A DNA stretch of 64,000 nucleotides from Algorimicrobium sediminis (GCF_042684585.1 NZ_JBHULS010000003.1:186001-250000); one strand, 5' to 3'. Shown: positions 45,067 to 53,750, numbered from the stretch's first letter. Translations and numbers: made by a program. Notes: a model not told the origin generated them from the sequence alone.

Positions 45067-45084
45067 AGCAAACCAAATGTAAAT

Positions 45085-45978
45085 ATGGCTATAGAAGTTA
45101 ACAATATTTCGAAATTATACGGCTCACAAAAAGCCTTAAACAAGGTATCATTTAAAGTAAATAAACCAGAAATAGTTGGATTTTTAGGCCCAAACGGCGC
45201 AGGAAAATCTACTATGATGAAAATTTTAACTACCTATATAGACGCTTCCGAAGGCCAAGCTGTTGTAAATGGTTTTGATGTACAAACAAACAAATTAAAT
45301 GTACAAAAAAGTGTGGGATATTTACCCGAGCACAACCCCCTATATTTGGAACAGTATGTAAAAGAATATTTGGCTTTTAATGCCGCAGTTTACGGGGTAT
45401 CTAAAAAACGTATAGCAGACGTTATTCAATTAACAGGTTTAACCCCCGAGGCCCATAAAAAAATAGGACAACTTTCCAAAGGTTACCAGCAGCGTGTGGG
45501 CTTGGCAAATGCGTTGTTGCACGATCCCGAAGTTTTAATTTTAGATGAACCTACCACTGGTTTAGACCCTAACCAATTGGTAGATATTAGGAACTTAATT
45601 AGAAAATTAGGTGAAGAAAAAACAGTTTTTTTGTCCACACATATTATGCAGGAAGTGGAAGCCATGTGCGACCGTGTCATAATTATAAACAAAGGTGAAA
45701 TAGTAGCAAACAAAACCCTTAAAGCCTTACGAGAAGGCCAAGAGCAAATTGTTGTAGTTGAATTTGACTACCGCGTTGAAACTGTTTTTCTTGAAAAATT
45801 ACCCCATGTAAAAAAGGTGGTAAATGTACATGATTTTATGTACGAAATAACTTTTAACACCACAGCCGATATGCGTTCGTCTGTTTTTGATTTTGCCCAC
45901 GATAACGCCCTGAAAATTTTACAACTAAACCAAAAAAACACCAGTTTAGAAACACTTTTTAGAGAATTAACCGCTTAA
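45085..45978 (+). CDS. gldA: gliding motility ABC transporter ATP-binding protein GldA
   Basis: A 297-residue ATPase starting at the ATG of MAIEVNNISK. Walker A GPNGAGKST, Q-loop region VGYLPEHNPLY, signature LSKGYQQRVGLA, Walker B VLILDEPTTGLD and H-loop STHIMQEVE. The C-terminal 70 residues are the variable accessory part. GldA works with membrane subunits GldF and GldG, required for gliding in F. johnsoniae; these are not in this window. The gene converges on the GIN-domain gene, with 1 bp between the stop codons. Confidence 0.93.
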   Translation: MAIEVNNISKLYGSQKALNKVSFKVNKPEIVGFLGPNGAGKSTMMKILTTYIDASEGQAVVNGFDVQTNKLNVQKSVGYLPEHNPLYLEQYVKEYLAFNAAVYGVSKKRIADVIQLTGLTPEAHKKIGQLSKGYQQRVGLANALLHDPEVLILDEPTTGLDPNQLVDIRNLIRKLGEEKTVFLSTHIMQEVEAMCDRVIIINKGEIVANKTLKALREGQEQIVVVEFDYRVETVFLEKLPHVKKVVNVHDFMYEITFNTTADMRSSVFDFAHDNALKILQLNQKNTSLETLFRELTA

Positions 45979-45979
45979 A

Positions 45980-46729
45980 TTACTCGAAAATTAAACGGCC
46001 TTTGTAATGCCGAGTTACCTGCACCAAGTTTGGCCTTTGCACAGCAATAAGGTTGCCGGTGCCATATAAATTACCTGTAAGTTCTTGTACCGGATTTACA
46101 ACCATATCGTTGCTACCCCTATGGTATACCTGAATGCGTTGTGCTACTAAATTACGCCCCTCAAAGCGTCCTATTCCTGAATACAAACCTACCGAGGCAT
46201 TTTCTGTTGTCCCCGATAAGTAAAAAGACGATAGGTTATTTGAAACCACTTGAATACGCTGCGTAGCTACCTGCAGGGTAAAGTCCCCCACAGTAAAGGC
46301 ATCGGGCTCGTTAAAATTTTCGGAAATAAGCTTTAAATTTTCAAAATCCAAAACCCCTTCAGACCGAATGTTAAATTGCGTAGAACTTCTAATTTCATTA
46401 ATATTTGGCGCAGAAACATACACCTTTACAGGATTGTAATCCCTTACAAAATTACAGATATTATTGTCGGTTAGTTGTAATTGGTTGTTTACAACTGTTA
46501 CGCTTACATCGTTCATTAAATTTTCGCCTGTTTCAATACTAACTGAAAAATTAGGCGCGGATGTAATAATTAAGGCCACATTTCTATTTACCAAAACCCG
46601 ATTAAATTCGGGTACTTCAACCTGTTTTACAATGGTGGTTCCTGCATTTTGAAAACAGTTGTTAGCATCTTCCGTACTACAAGAGAAAACACAAAAGACC
46701 AAAGCCCAAATAATTATTTTTTTCATCAT
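45980..46729 (-). CDS. GIN-domain (DUF2807) lipoprotein
   Basis: A 249-residue protein: lipoprotein signal peptide with Cys at about 17 (VFSCS), then a right-handed beta-helix-like GIN domain (about 35-245) with the typical VEVPEFNRVLVNRNVALII start (fragment) and repeated short strands. Known as head GIN-domain proteins or putative autotransporter adhesins; the biological role is unknown. It lies 3 bp downstream of a PagL-like gene, so the two are probably cotranscribed. Confidence 0.88.
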   Translation of the reverse strand: MMKKIIIWALVFCVFSCSTEDANNCFQNAGTTIVKQVEVPEFNRVLVNRNVALIITSAPNFSVSIETGENLMNDVSVTVVNNQLQLTDNNICNFVRDYNPVKVYVSAPNINEIRSSTQFNIRSEGVLDFENLKLISENFNEPDAFTVGDFTLQVATQRIQVVSNNLSSFYLSGTTENASVGLYSGIGRFEGRNLVAQRIQVYHRGSNDMVVNPVQELTGNLYGTGNLIAVQRPNLVQVTRHYKGRLIFE

Positions 46730-46732
46730 AAC

Positions 46733-47824
46733 TTACAATCTAATTCCAATACCAAACTCAACAGCTTCTGCTTTTGCTCCATGCGATTTTAAGGTTATTG
46801 CTCCAAATATTTTTTTACCAAAATACCGCTTTAATCCAATACGAATATAGGTTCTACCTTCAAAATCGTAAGGATAGTAAACATAATAACCCAGTTGGGT
46901 TTCAATAGACATACGGTTTATAAACAACTCATGCCCTACAAAAAGCCCCACACGCTTCCAATCCTCGTTACCAGAAACAAGTTCCTCTGGGAATGAAACC
47001 GATTTATAATAAATTAATTCCTTCAAAAATTCGGATAAAAACAAATCGGCACCTAACTGAACTGCACTTTTATGAGATAAGCGCTTATCGGCATATGCAG
47101 AAAACACATAAAACGGAAACTGCCCACTGCCAACCACATCACTTTCATTAATACCACTTCTAAAAGTTAGGTTATATTTTATGGGTTGGGTAAATGTCTC
47201 GTTTGTTAAGGTATACCTATACGCTGTATCTTCTTGGTCCAAGTTGTAGGTTAGTCCCATATTAAATGCTACCGTGTTAACACTGGTATTGGGTGCTTTA
47301 ATATTAGCATTGGAATAATGAATGAGACTAACTCCTGCTTGCAGCCCAATTTTTTTAAAAATACGCTCGCGTTTATAATTAAGCATCACGTAGGTGCTGC
47401 TTAAAAGTGTGGAGCCAAAGGCATTGTTTTTTGGGTTTTCAATTTTATCATAAGCATTGGTTGTATACCCTAAACCCTGGCCAACCCGCAACATAAGATG
47501 GCGTTTTAAGAAATAAAAATTATAATGCGCATACAAGGCATAATTAGTGCCTAGCACCTTATTTTTTAAATTCTGATACGAAAAGGACACACCGTAATCC
47601 GGATACCCATAACGTTGCTCCCAATCTTTATTGCCAAAAGTTTTTTTGTTCCAACTTACTATAAACCCTTCAGGATGCCCTTTAATTAAATGTAGAATAT
47701 CATTATTGTGAAGCGCTATGGCTCCTTTAAAGTAATTAAAATCAATATAGGAATCTGTAGGCTTGTTTTGAGCATAAAGCATCAAAAAACCGGACCAAAA
47801 AAAAACGTAAAAAAAATACCTCAT
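46733..47824 (-). CDS. PagL/acyloxyacyl hydrolase-like outer-membrane protein
   Basis: A 363-residue protein starting at the ATG of MRYFFYVFF, giving a signal peptide cut after about YAQ. The body is an outer-membrane barrel resembling the lipid A deacylase PagL family, with the likely catalytic His-Ser pair in LIHYSNANIKAPN and conserved GYPDYGVSFSY and GQGLGYTTNAYD. It may deacylate lipid A, but the family in Bacteroidetes is largely untested. An in-frame TTG at 47842 is inside the promoter and is rejected. Confidence 0.82.
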   Translation of the reverse strand: MRYFFYVFFWSGFLMLYAQNKPTDSYIDFNYFKGAIALHNNDILHLIKGHPEGFIVSWNKKTFGNKDWEQRYGYPDYGVSFSYQNLKNKVLGTNYALYAHYNFYFLKRHLMLRVGQGLGYTTNAYDKIENPKNNAFGSTLLSSTYVMLNYKRERIFKKIGLQAGVSLIHYSNANIKAPNTSVNTVAFNMGLTYNLDQEDTAYRYTLTNETFTQPIKYNLTFRSGINESDVVGSGQFPFYVFSAYADKRLSHKSAVQLGADLFLSEFLKELIYYKSVSFPEELVSGNEDWKRVGLFVGHELFINRMSIETQLGYYVYYPYDFEGRTYIRIGLKRYFGKKIFGAITLKSHGAKAEAVEFGIGIRL

Positions 47825-47839
47825 AAAAAATTGTGTGCG

Positions 47840-47847
47840 CAAATGTA
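47840..47847 (-). promoter_or_regulatory. -7 promoter element for the PagL-like/GIN operon
   Basis: TACATTTG on the minus strand, an exact TAnnTTTG match 15 bp upstream of the ATG at 47824. Confidence 0.6.
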
Positions 47848-48073
47848 TGGAATTTTAAAAAAGTACAGGCCCACTGGAATGCAGTAATAAAAACGTTTGC
47901 AAGGGTTTTGGCAAATTATAGCAACCAATGTCGAAGGCAAAAAACAAAATGTGTACTTTAAATTTATTTTTTTTGCCTTAAAACGTAAGTTTTTAATATT
48001 ATATAAGACCAAGTGCAAACCCATTACAAAGTTGGAAATTGGCAATAGTAAGGGTAATTCCATTTTAATTTCC

Positions 48074-48081
48074 TACTTTTG
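48074..48081 (+). promoter_or_regulatory. -7 promoter element for metK
   Basis: TACTTTTG, an exact TAnnTTTG match. The predicted transcription start (about 48088) falls just before the 5' strand of the riboswitch-like stem, giving a metK leader of about 175 nt. Confidence 0.7.
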
Positions 48082-48093
48082 CAAAGTAAAATT

Positions 48094-48185
48094 AAGAGGA
48101 AAAATTTGTCTGATTGCAACCTCTTCAAACCGTTTAAAATTGAAAACTAATTTTAACAAAGGTTTGGAATTAAATGCTAAAGCAG
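48094..48185 (+). ncRNA. SAM-II-like riboswitch aptamer in the metK leader
   Basis: P1 is AAGAGG (48094-48099) with CCTCTT (48120-48125), 6 bp. Its loop holds ATTTG, and TTGCAACCTC leads into the 3' strand, matching the SAM-II pattern GRUUUG...CUUGCAGCCxC as I recall it. GCTAAAGCAG (48176-48185) matches the conserved GCUAAAG segment that closes the pseudoknot in SAM-II. Between them is an extra hairpin: AAACC/GGTTT (48127-48131, 48161-48165) and TTAAAATT/AATTTTAA (48134-48141, 48149-48156). Its position directly upstream of SAM synthetase fits a SAM-sensing role. The match is from memory of the consensus, not a covariance search. Confidence 0.7.
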
Positions 48186-48262
48186 TACCAAACAACTACT
48201 CTAGCTACCACTTGCAATCCAAAAATTTCTCCAGAGTGTTTAACGCATAAAAACCTAGAATT
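48186..48262 (+). promoter_or_regulatory. putative expression platform of the metK riboswitch
   Basis: TTGCAATC (48212-48219) is the exact complement of GATTGCAA (48112-48119), which lies next to P1 and in its loop. CCAAAC (48188-48193) pairs with GTTTGG (48162-48167), which competes with the outer part of the inserted hairpin. Both are alternative pairings that would dismantle the aptamer. No U-run terminator is seen and no Shine-Dalgarno precedes metK. Confidence 0.5.
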
Positions 48263-49552
48263 ATGCCCTATTTATTTACTTCGGAAAGTGTTTCTGAAGG
48301 ACATCCAGATAAAGTTGCTGATCAGATTAGCGATGCCTTAATTGATAATTTTTTAGCCTTCGATCCCGACTCCAAGGTAGCTTGTGAAACGTTAGTAACC
48401 ACCGGTCAAGTTGTGTTAGCAGGCGAGGTAAAATCCAACACCTATTTAGACGTTCAAAAAATTGCCCGCGATACCATTAACAAAATTGGTTACACCAAAA
48501 GCGCTTACATGTTTGATGGTAGCTCTTGCGGTGTGTTTTCCGCCATTCATGAACAATCTGAAGACATTAATCGGGGAGTAGACAGAGTAAATAAGGAAGA
48601 GCAAGGCGCAGGCGACCAAGGAATGATGTTTGGCTATGCTACTAGCGAAACCGAAAACTATATGCCTTTGGCATTGGATTTATCGCATCGCATACTCATT
48701 GAATTAGCTGCCTTAAGACGAGAAGGTACAGATATTACCTATTTGCGTCCAGATTCCAAGAGTCAGGTAACCATTGAATACTCTGACGACAACGTACCAC
48801 AACGAATTGTTGCCATTGTAATTTCTACACAACATGACGAATTTGTGCTGCCCAAATCCAAATCTGCTGCCGACAAAAAAGCCGCTGAAGAGGCTATGAT
48901 GGCTAAAATTAGTAAGGACATGACCACCGTATTAATGCCGCGTGTTATTGCCAAATTACCAAAACATATTCAAGCATTATTTAATGATGATATTACCTAC
49001 CACATTAATCCTACAGGTAAGTTTGTTATTGGTGGACCCCATGGCGATACGGGTTTAACTGGTCGTAAAATTATTGTAGACACCTATGGTGGAAAAGGCG
49101 CACATGGTGGTGGCGCGTTTTCAGGTAAAGACCCAAGCAAAGTAGATAGAAGCGCGGCTTATGCCACACGGCATATTGCAAAAAATTTAGTTGCTGCAGG
49201 CATTTGTAGCGAAGTTTTGGTTCAAGTAAGTTATGCTATTGGCGTTGTAGAGCCAACCTCTATTTATGTAAATACCTATGGCAGCAATAAAGTAAATTTA
49301 ACCGATGGTGCCATTGCTAAAAAAGTATTCGAAATATTTGACATGAGGCCTTTTGCTATTGAAGAGCGTTTAAAATTACGCCAGCCTATGTATAGTGAAA
49401 CCGCTGCTTACGGACATATGGGACGTAAAAACGAAACAATTTCTAAAACCTTCGAACAACTAAACGGCCCCTCTGTAACCATGGATGTTGAATTGTTTAC
49501 TTGGGAAAAATTAGATTATGTAGATAAAGTAAAAGCAGCTTTTGGCTTGTAA
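48263..49552 (+). CDS. metK: S-adenosylmethionine synthetase
   Basis: A 429-residue enzyme that makes SAM from methionine and ATP; slightly longer than the roughly 385 residues of E. coli MetK, as in other Bacteroidetes. Motifs: FTSESVSEGHPDKVADQISD at the N-terminus, the hexapeptide GAGDQG (GAGDQGMMFGYA), the phosphate loop segment GGPHGDTGLTGRKIIVDTYG (fragment) and GGGAFSGKDPSKVDRSAAY. The insertion KSKSAADKKAAEEA (about 195-210) accounts for part of the extra length. The leader carries a SAM-II-like riboswitch and a strong terminator follows. Confidence 0.98.
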   Translation: MPYLFTSESVSEGHPDKVADQISDALIDNFLAFDPDSKVACETLVTTGQVVLAGEVKSNTYLDVQKIARDTINKIGYTKSAYMFDGSSCGVFSAIHEQSEDINRGVDRVNKEEQGAGDQGMMFGYATSETENYMPLALDLSHRILIELAALRREGTDITYLRPDSKSQVTIEYSDDNVPQRIVAIVISTQHDEFVLPKSKSAADKKAAEEAMMAKISKDMTTVLMPRVIAKLPKHIQALFNDDITYHINPTGKFVIGGPHGDTGLTGRKIIVDTYGGKGAHGGGAFSGKDPSKVDRSAAYATRHIAKNLVAAGICSEVLVQVSYAIGVVEPTSIYVNTYGSNKVNLTDGAIAKKVFEIFDMRPFAIEERLKLRQPMYSETAAYGHMGRKNETISKTFEQLNGPSVTMDVELFTWEKLDYVDKVKAAFGL

Positions 49553-49572
49553 GCTTTAAATAACACTTTTTT

Positions 49573-49607
49573 AAGCCCCAAATAAAAATTTGGGGCTTAT
49601 TTTTTTC
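49573..49607 (+). terminator. metK terminator
   Basis: Stem AAGCCCCAAAT/ATTTGGGGCTT with a short A-rich loop, followed by a T-run, 20 bp after metK. Confidence 0.9.
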
Positions 49608-49649
49608 TAAAACCTCGCTTGTGAGTGAAACGCACGCGAGGTTTTAGAA
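49605..49649. repeat. perfect 14-bp inverted repeat between terminators
   Basis: TTCTAAAACCTCGC (49605-49618) is perfectly inverted at 49636-49649 around a 17-nt loop with an additional GTG/CAC pairing. No U-run follows, and it lies between the metK terminator and the tRNA terminator. Confidence 0.75.
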
Positions 49650-49653
49650 AACA

Positions 49654-49681
49654 AAAAATCCACACAACGGTGTGGATTTTT
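49654..49681. terminator. terminator of tRNA-Tyr
   Basis: Stem AAAAATCCACA/TGTGGATTTTT with a 6-nt loop, T-rich on the minus strand as well, 10 bp after the 3' end of the tRNA. Confidence 0.8.
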
Positions 49682-49691
49682 CGAGTTAACG

Positions 49692-49773
<82 letters not shown>

Positions 49774-49783
49774 AAAAGCAGGA

Positions 49784-49791
49784 CAAATATA
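49784..49791 (-). promoter_or_regulatory. -7 promoter element for tRNA-Tyr
   Basis: TATATTTG on the minus strand, an exact consensus match ending 11 bp before the tRNA 5' end. Confidence 0.65.
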
Positions 49792-50040
49792 TTATAGTTT
49801 TTAATTAATTAAACATAATTTGGTTGTTTTTTTTAGCTCATAAAAGGAAAAATTTGCAAGCATTTAATTTTGTTGATTTTAGGTAAGTTAAAAATTTAAA
49901 ATAGTAGACCCATACGCAAAAATTACCCCTACTGTTTAATCTGACCAAAACACACATTTTATTTACACTGCGCCATGCGCAAGACAAACGAGCAAAAAAA
50001 ACAAAGCGAAACTTTGTTATTACCTCCCAATAATCGGTAC

Positions 50041-50066
50041 AAAAAAAGGCGCCTTAGCAGCGCCTT
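50041..50066 (-). terminator. terminator of the GLPGLI/receptor operon
   Basis: Stem AAAAGGCGC/GCGCCTTTT with a 7-nt loop, and on the minus strand a run of seven T follows. It lies 23 bp after the receptor gene. Confidence 0.8.
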
Positions 50067-50088
50067 TTATATTTCTTACTTGTATTTT

Positions 50089-52809
50089 TTATAGACTGTA
50101 AATAACGCGGAATGTTATAAAGCGAGGCTGAATAAAGTAATCGTTTGTGCTTACAGACAAATTCCCGGCATTTGTTTGGCTCTGTGCTTTTGTATTCAGC
50201 AAATTGGTTGCTTTTACCTCAAATTCCCATTTGGCATCAGCATCTTTTCTGTAAGCCAAAGAGGCATCCCAAAAATCGAAACTATTTATCTTTCCGTCTT
50301 CATTACTTAACAAATTATACTCGTACCCTGTTTTAAAGGTAAACGCTTCCCAAATTAAGGCATCAAAATCAATTTTTGGCGCATTGGTATAAAACTTGGT
50401 ACGTCTGGTTCCTTGATCGTTATCCTGAATACCATAGGTATAACTTACTTCAAAATTAGGAGCGGTGCGGTAATTGGAACGTAACGATGCTGTATAGGAT
50501 TGGTTGTAATTTTCGTTTACCGAACGTTGGTTATTAATAAACTGGTTAAATTTATTATACGAAAAGTTTGCACGCGCTGTGGCACGCAACTTTCCAAAAG
50601 CACGCTGAAAACTACCGTTTAAGGATACATTTTCGTCTGCAAAATTAGAATTAAACGGTATTCCTACATTAATAACACTACCTGGTTGAAACTCTGAAGC
50701 CGTTCTAATTCGGTCTATATTTTTAGTGTAACTCGCTCGTGCAAAAACGTTGGTATAGTTAAACAAATTAAAACTGTAATACATTAAACTAAGGTTATGA
50801 GCCAAGGAACTTTCCAATTCTTGATTACCACTAAAAAAAGAATTATACCTGTTTAAAACCAAACCTTCAGCCAAATCGTTTACATCGGTAAATTGGGTTT
50901 GCATGCGGTAATTAATAGTTAATGTTTCACTCTTTTTAAATTGAATTCGCGTGTTGAAATCTGGTAAAATTCGGAAAAAATTATCTGTATACGTTTTTCC
51001 AAATTGGGTGTTTTTAGCACTATATGCATGTGCAGACACACCTGGTGTAATAGTAAAAATACCTGCCTTTAACTGATAATGTAAGCCAACATATACATCG
51101 GTAAAGGTATAATCGGTATCGTTTTCCGGGCTATAATTTGTAGGTTGGTTATTAAACACGGCCCCATTATCTAAGGTTTGAAAGATATTAGAATTGAACT
51201 TCTGATTACTTAAAATGGTACCCAGTGTTACATTTATATTGCTTTTATTATTTAACACGTTCCAGTAATCTAATTTAGCATCCAGCTGGTTAGATTTTAC
51301 GCGTTTATTTTGCGACAAATTGTAACTAAATTGGTTTAAATCCAATCCCAAATCGCTTGCCGTAGCATCGTAAGGATCGTTTGGGCTAGAAGGGTCGTTG
51401 GCTAAAAGGGCGTTGTAAAATGGATCTTCATCTTTTAACAAGTGTGTGGCTTCAAAAGCAAAAATATTTCTTTCGTTTAAGGTATAGTAATAGTTTAAAT
51501 TCTGATTAATACTAAACGGATTGGTTTCTTCATTTTGCGCTATGCCACCAATTACAGTTGAAAACAAGTTTTGCTCCTGTGTTTCTTGCGAAACGCGCCC
51601 CAACACTTCATAATCCAACTGATTATTTACATTTGGTTTGTATTTGGCACTTAATTTTAACATTCCTAAATCGCTGCGCTGGGTGGTGGTGCTTTGGGTA
51701 CGCTCATCGGGTATTCCTAATTCCGGATCGTTGTAAATAACATTACTATTTTCTTGGAGTAAAATTTTATTACCGGTATAAATAGCAAAGCCACTTAAAT
51801 CCAACTGTTTGGTTGGCGAGTAACTAAAGTTTGCAGCACCAAAGCGGGCATTTATTTCTTTGGCCCGATTGTTTTGAAGGGACAAAAAGCCCAAACCATT
51901 ATCGGATAAATTTAAGTTAGTTCCACTAGTTTGGCTAGGCCTATTGAAACCGCCAGAAAAGTTGAAAAAATCCCGACGTGTAAAGGCTAATTCGCCAATA
52001 TTATTAATATCGCCTATTACGTTTACACTGTACTTTGGACTGTAGTAAAATAGTTTAGGTTGTGCTAAATACAAGCCTTTATCGTCTGCAATACCAGCTC
52101 CCGCGGTAACGGTACCAAACCAAAAGGCTTCTTTGCCCTCTTTCAGTTTTATATTAACAGCTATATTGTCTTGGTTATTTTGCACACTACTTAATTGGCC
52201 TACATTAGCATAATTTTTAAGAACCTGTACCTTGTCCACTGCATTTGCAGGAATGTTTTTAGTAGCCAGTTTGGAGTCGCCGTCGAAAAAATCCTTGCCT
52301 TCTACCATGACCTTAGAAACCACTTTACCTTCCACTTCAATTTGCCCATCGGCATTAATTTCTACGCCAGGTAAATTTTTAAGTACGTCTTCCAGTTTCC
52401 GCTCCGTGCCCTTATTAAAGGAATCGGCATTATACACTAAGGTATCACCCTTTACGGTTACTGGCATTTCGTATGTTAATTCTACCTCATCCAGGGCGTT
52501 ATCGCTTTCCAAGGTAAAATCTCTGGTTACATCTGTTTCTTTGGTTGTAATGGCTACATCGGCAGTTTTCATGCCTATATAACTAACTTGTACTTTATAA
52601 TCGGTATTTTTTGTAAGTGCTAATTTATAGCGCCCTTGGTCATTGGTAATACCGTAGGACTCTAATTTATTGGTTTGCTGGTTTATGGCTATTACATTGG
52701 CCAGCTCCAAAGGATTACCTATACTATCCTTTACAACGCCTTGTATTTTTACTTGCGAAAAAGTAGCGCATCCTACTAAAAGTAAAACGGCTGTAACTAA
52801 ATGTTTCAT
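50089..52809 (-). CDS. TonB-dependent-receptor-like outer-membrane protein with carboxypeptidase-regulatory domain
   Basis: A 906-residue protein: signal peptide (about 1-19, TFSQ), a carboxypeptidase-regulatory-like Ig domain (about 20-105, IQGVVKDSIGNPLELANV), a plug-like domain (about 120-230, LPGVEINADGQIEVEGKVV; fragment) and a large outer-membrane barrel of the family-3 type (about 380-906). It is the last gene after two GLPGLI genes on the same strand. Substrate unknown; it may take up a peptide or assemble with the GLPGLI proteins. A TonB box is not obvious. Confidence 0.9.
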   Translation of the reverse strand: MKHLVTAVLLLVGCATFSQVKIQGVVKDSIGNPLELANVIAINQQTNKLESYGITNDQGRYKLALTKNTDYKVQVSYIGMKTADVAITTKETDVTRDFTLESDNALDEVELTYEMPVTVKGDTLVYNADSFNKGTERKLEDVLKNLPGVEINADGQIEVEGKVVSKVMVEGKDFFDGDSKLATKNIPANAVDKVQVLKNYANVGQLSSVQNNQDNIAVNIKLKEGKEAFWFGTVTAGAGIADDKGLYLAQPKLFYYSPKYSVNVIGDINNIGELAFTRRDFFNFSGGFNRPSQTSGTNLNLSDNGLGFLSLQNNRAKEINARFGAANFSYSPTKQLDLSGFAIYTGNKILLQENSNVIYNDPELGIPDERTQSTTTQRSDLGMLKLSAKYKPNVNNQLDYEVLGRVSQETQEQNLFSTVIGGIAQNEETNPFSINQNLNYYYTLNERNIFAFEATHLLKDEDPFYNALLANDPSSPNDPYDATASDLGLDLNQFSYNLSQNKRVKSNQLDAKLDYWNVLNNKSNINVTLGTILSNQKFNSNIFQTLDNGAVFNNQPTNYSPENDTDYTFTDVYVGLHYQLKAGIFTITPGVSAHAYSAKNTQFGKTYTDNFFRILPDFNTRIQFKKSETLTINYRMQTQFTDVNDLAEGLVLNRYNSFFSGNQELESSLAHNLSLMYYSFNLFNYTNVFARASYTKNIDRIRTASEFQPGSVINVGIPFNSNFADENVSLNGSFQRAFGKLRATARANFSYNKFNQFINNQRSVNENYNQSYTASLRSNYRTAPNFEVSYTYGIQDNDQGTRRTKFYTNAPKIDFDALIWEAFTFKTGYEYNLLSNEDGKINSFDFWDASLAYRKDADAKWEFEVKATNLLNTKAQSQTNAGNLSVSTNDYFIQPRFITFRVIYSL

Positions 52810-52854
52810 TAATTTATATAATTGGTTGTTAGTTTAATAAGCATGTATTCAGAA

Positions 52855-53694
52855 TTAACGACCTCTTCTGCCGCTATACATATTGCGCATTTCTGCCATT
52901 TTTTTAATAACAATTTCTTGATAGTCTTTTTTAGAAACCTCTGTCCCTTTTCTAGGTGCTTCAATGTTCGTTTTATCCTCCGGATTCATCACAATTTTAC
53001 TACACAAAATAGTGGTATTGTCTGCGCTAACTTCCAAGATTAAACCGGGCAAACCTGTAAACGCACCTGGCCCATGACTAACAGGAATTTGTGGCGTGTA
53101 CCAAGCTTCAATTTGCGACATTTTTATAGATTTTGTTTGCAAGCTATCTGCTGTTTCGGAGTTGTTTTGCGCTTGATTGTCTCGTAATCGGTCCCAGGAA
53201 AAATCATACCAATACAAATCGGATGTTGGCACTAAGGCAACCGCTTTCATACACGTATACTGACCCACTTTTTTAGTATCTGTAGTTAGTGTCCAGTTTA
53301 TGTCTTGAAGATTATCGGTTACGAGAAACTGTTTACCATAAAACTCTTGATTTTGCTTTAAGGTATTGGTTTTTATGTTTTTATATTGTTTTCCTGGTGC
53401 AAAGTTTTTTCCCCAAGAATCTGTTGCCCCCGAAATAGCATCCAACTTTTCGTCCTCTTCATAAATAGAGGCTTCTTTATTAAAGGTTAGTATGTATATT
53501 TTTTCCAATCGGTTTTTTAGGCGTTCTTGTACCTGCTTTTTTTGCGCCTCGCTCATGGTAGCACCCCAAGTGCCTAAATCTAGTTTAGATTTGGTGGCAT
53601 AGTAGGCTTTCCCCTGAAAATCTTGTGCTTTAATAACCCCCGAAAACAGGCATGCCGCAGCCAATATTTTTAATTTAATTCCTAGTAGTTTCAT
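52855..53694 (-). CDS. GLPGLI family protein (second copy)
   Basis: A 279-residue periplasmic protein. Signal peptide (about 1-23, VIKAQ), then a mostly beta body with YATKSKLDLG, KIYILTFNKEASIYEE, QFLVTDNLQDINWTL and the family-naming GLPGLILEVSADNTTILCSK near residue 225 (fragment). The C-terminus is short and basic (MYSGRRGR). The family has no established function. A paralogue of the next gene upstream; together they precede the receptor gene. Confidence 0.92.
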   Translation of the reverse strand: MKLLGIKLKILAAACLFSGVIKAQDFQGKAYYATKSKLDLGTWGATMSEAQKKQVQERLKNRLEKIYILTFNKEASIYEEDEKLDAISGATDSWGKNFAPGKQYKNIKTNTLKQNQEFYGKQFLVTDNLQDINWTLTTDTKKVGQYTCMKAVALVPTSDLYWYDFSWDRLRDNQAQNNSETADSLQTKSIKMSQIEAWYTPQIPVSHGPGAFTGLPGLILEVSADNTTILCSKIVMNPEDKTNIEAPRKGTEVSKKDYQEIVIKKMAEMRNMYSGRRGR

Positions 53695-53750
53695 GCTTTT
53701 TTTTGTTTGTTGGTATATAAAAACGTTGCTGCTGTTAATACACTGAGTAA

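Noticed and set aside
47897..48250. 117-residue plus-strand frame covering the metK leader
   Set aside because: It runs through the promoter and the riboswitch-like structure and its product is low-complexity and Lys/Asn/Phe-rich without a domain.
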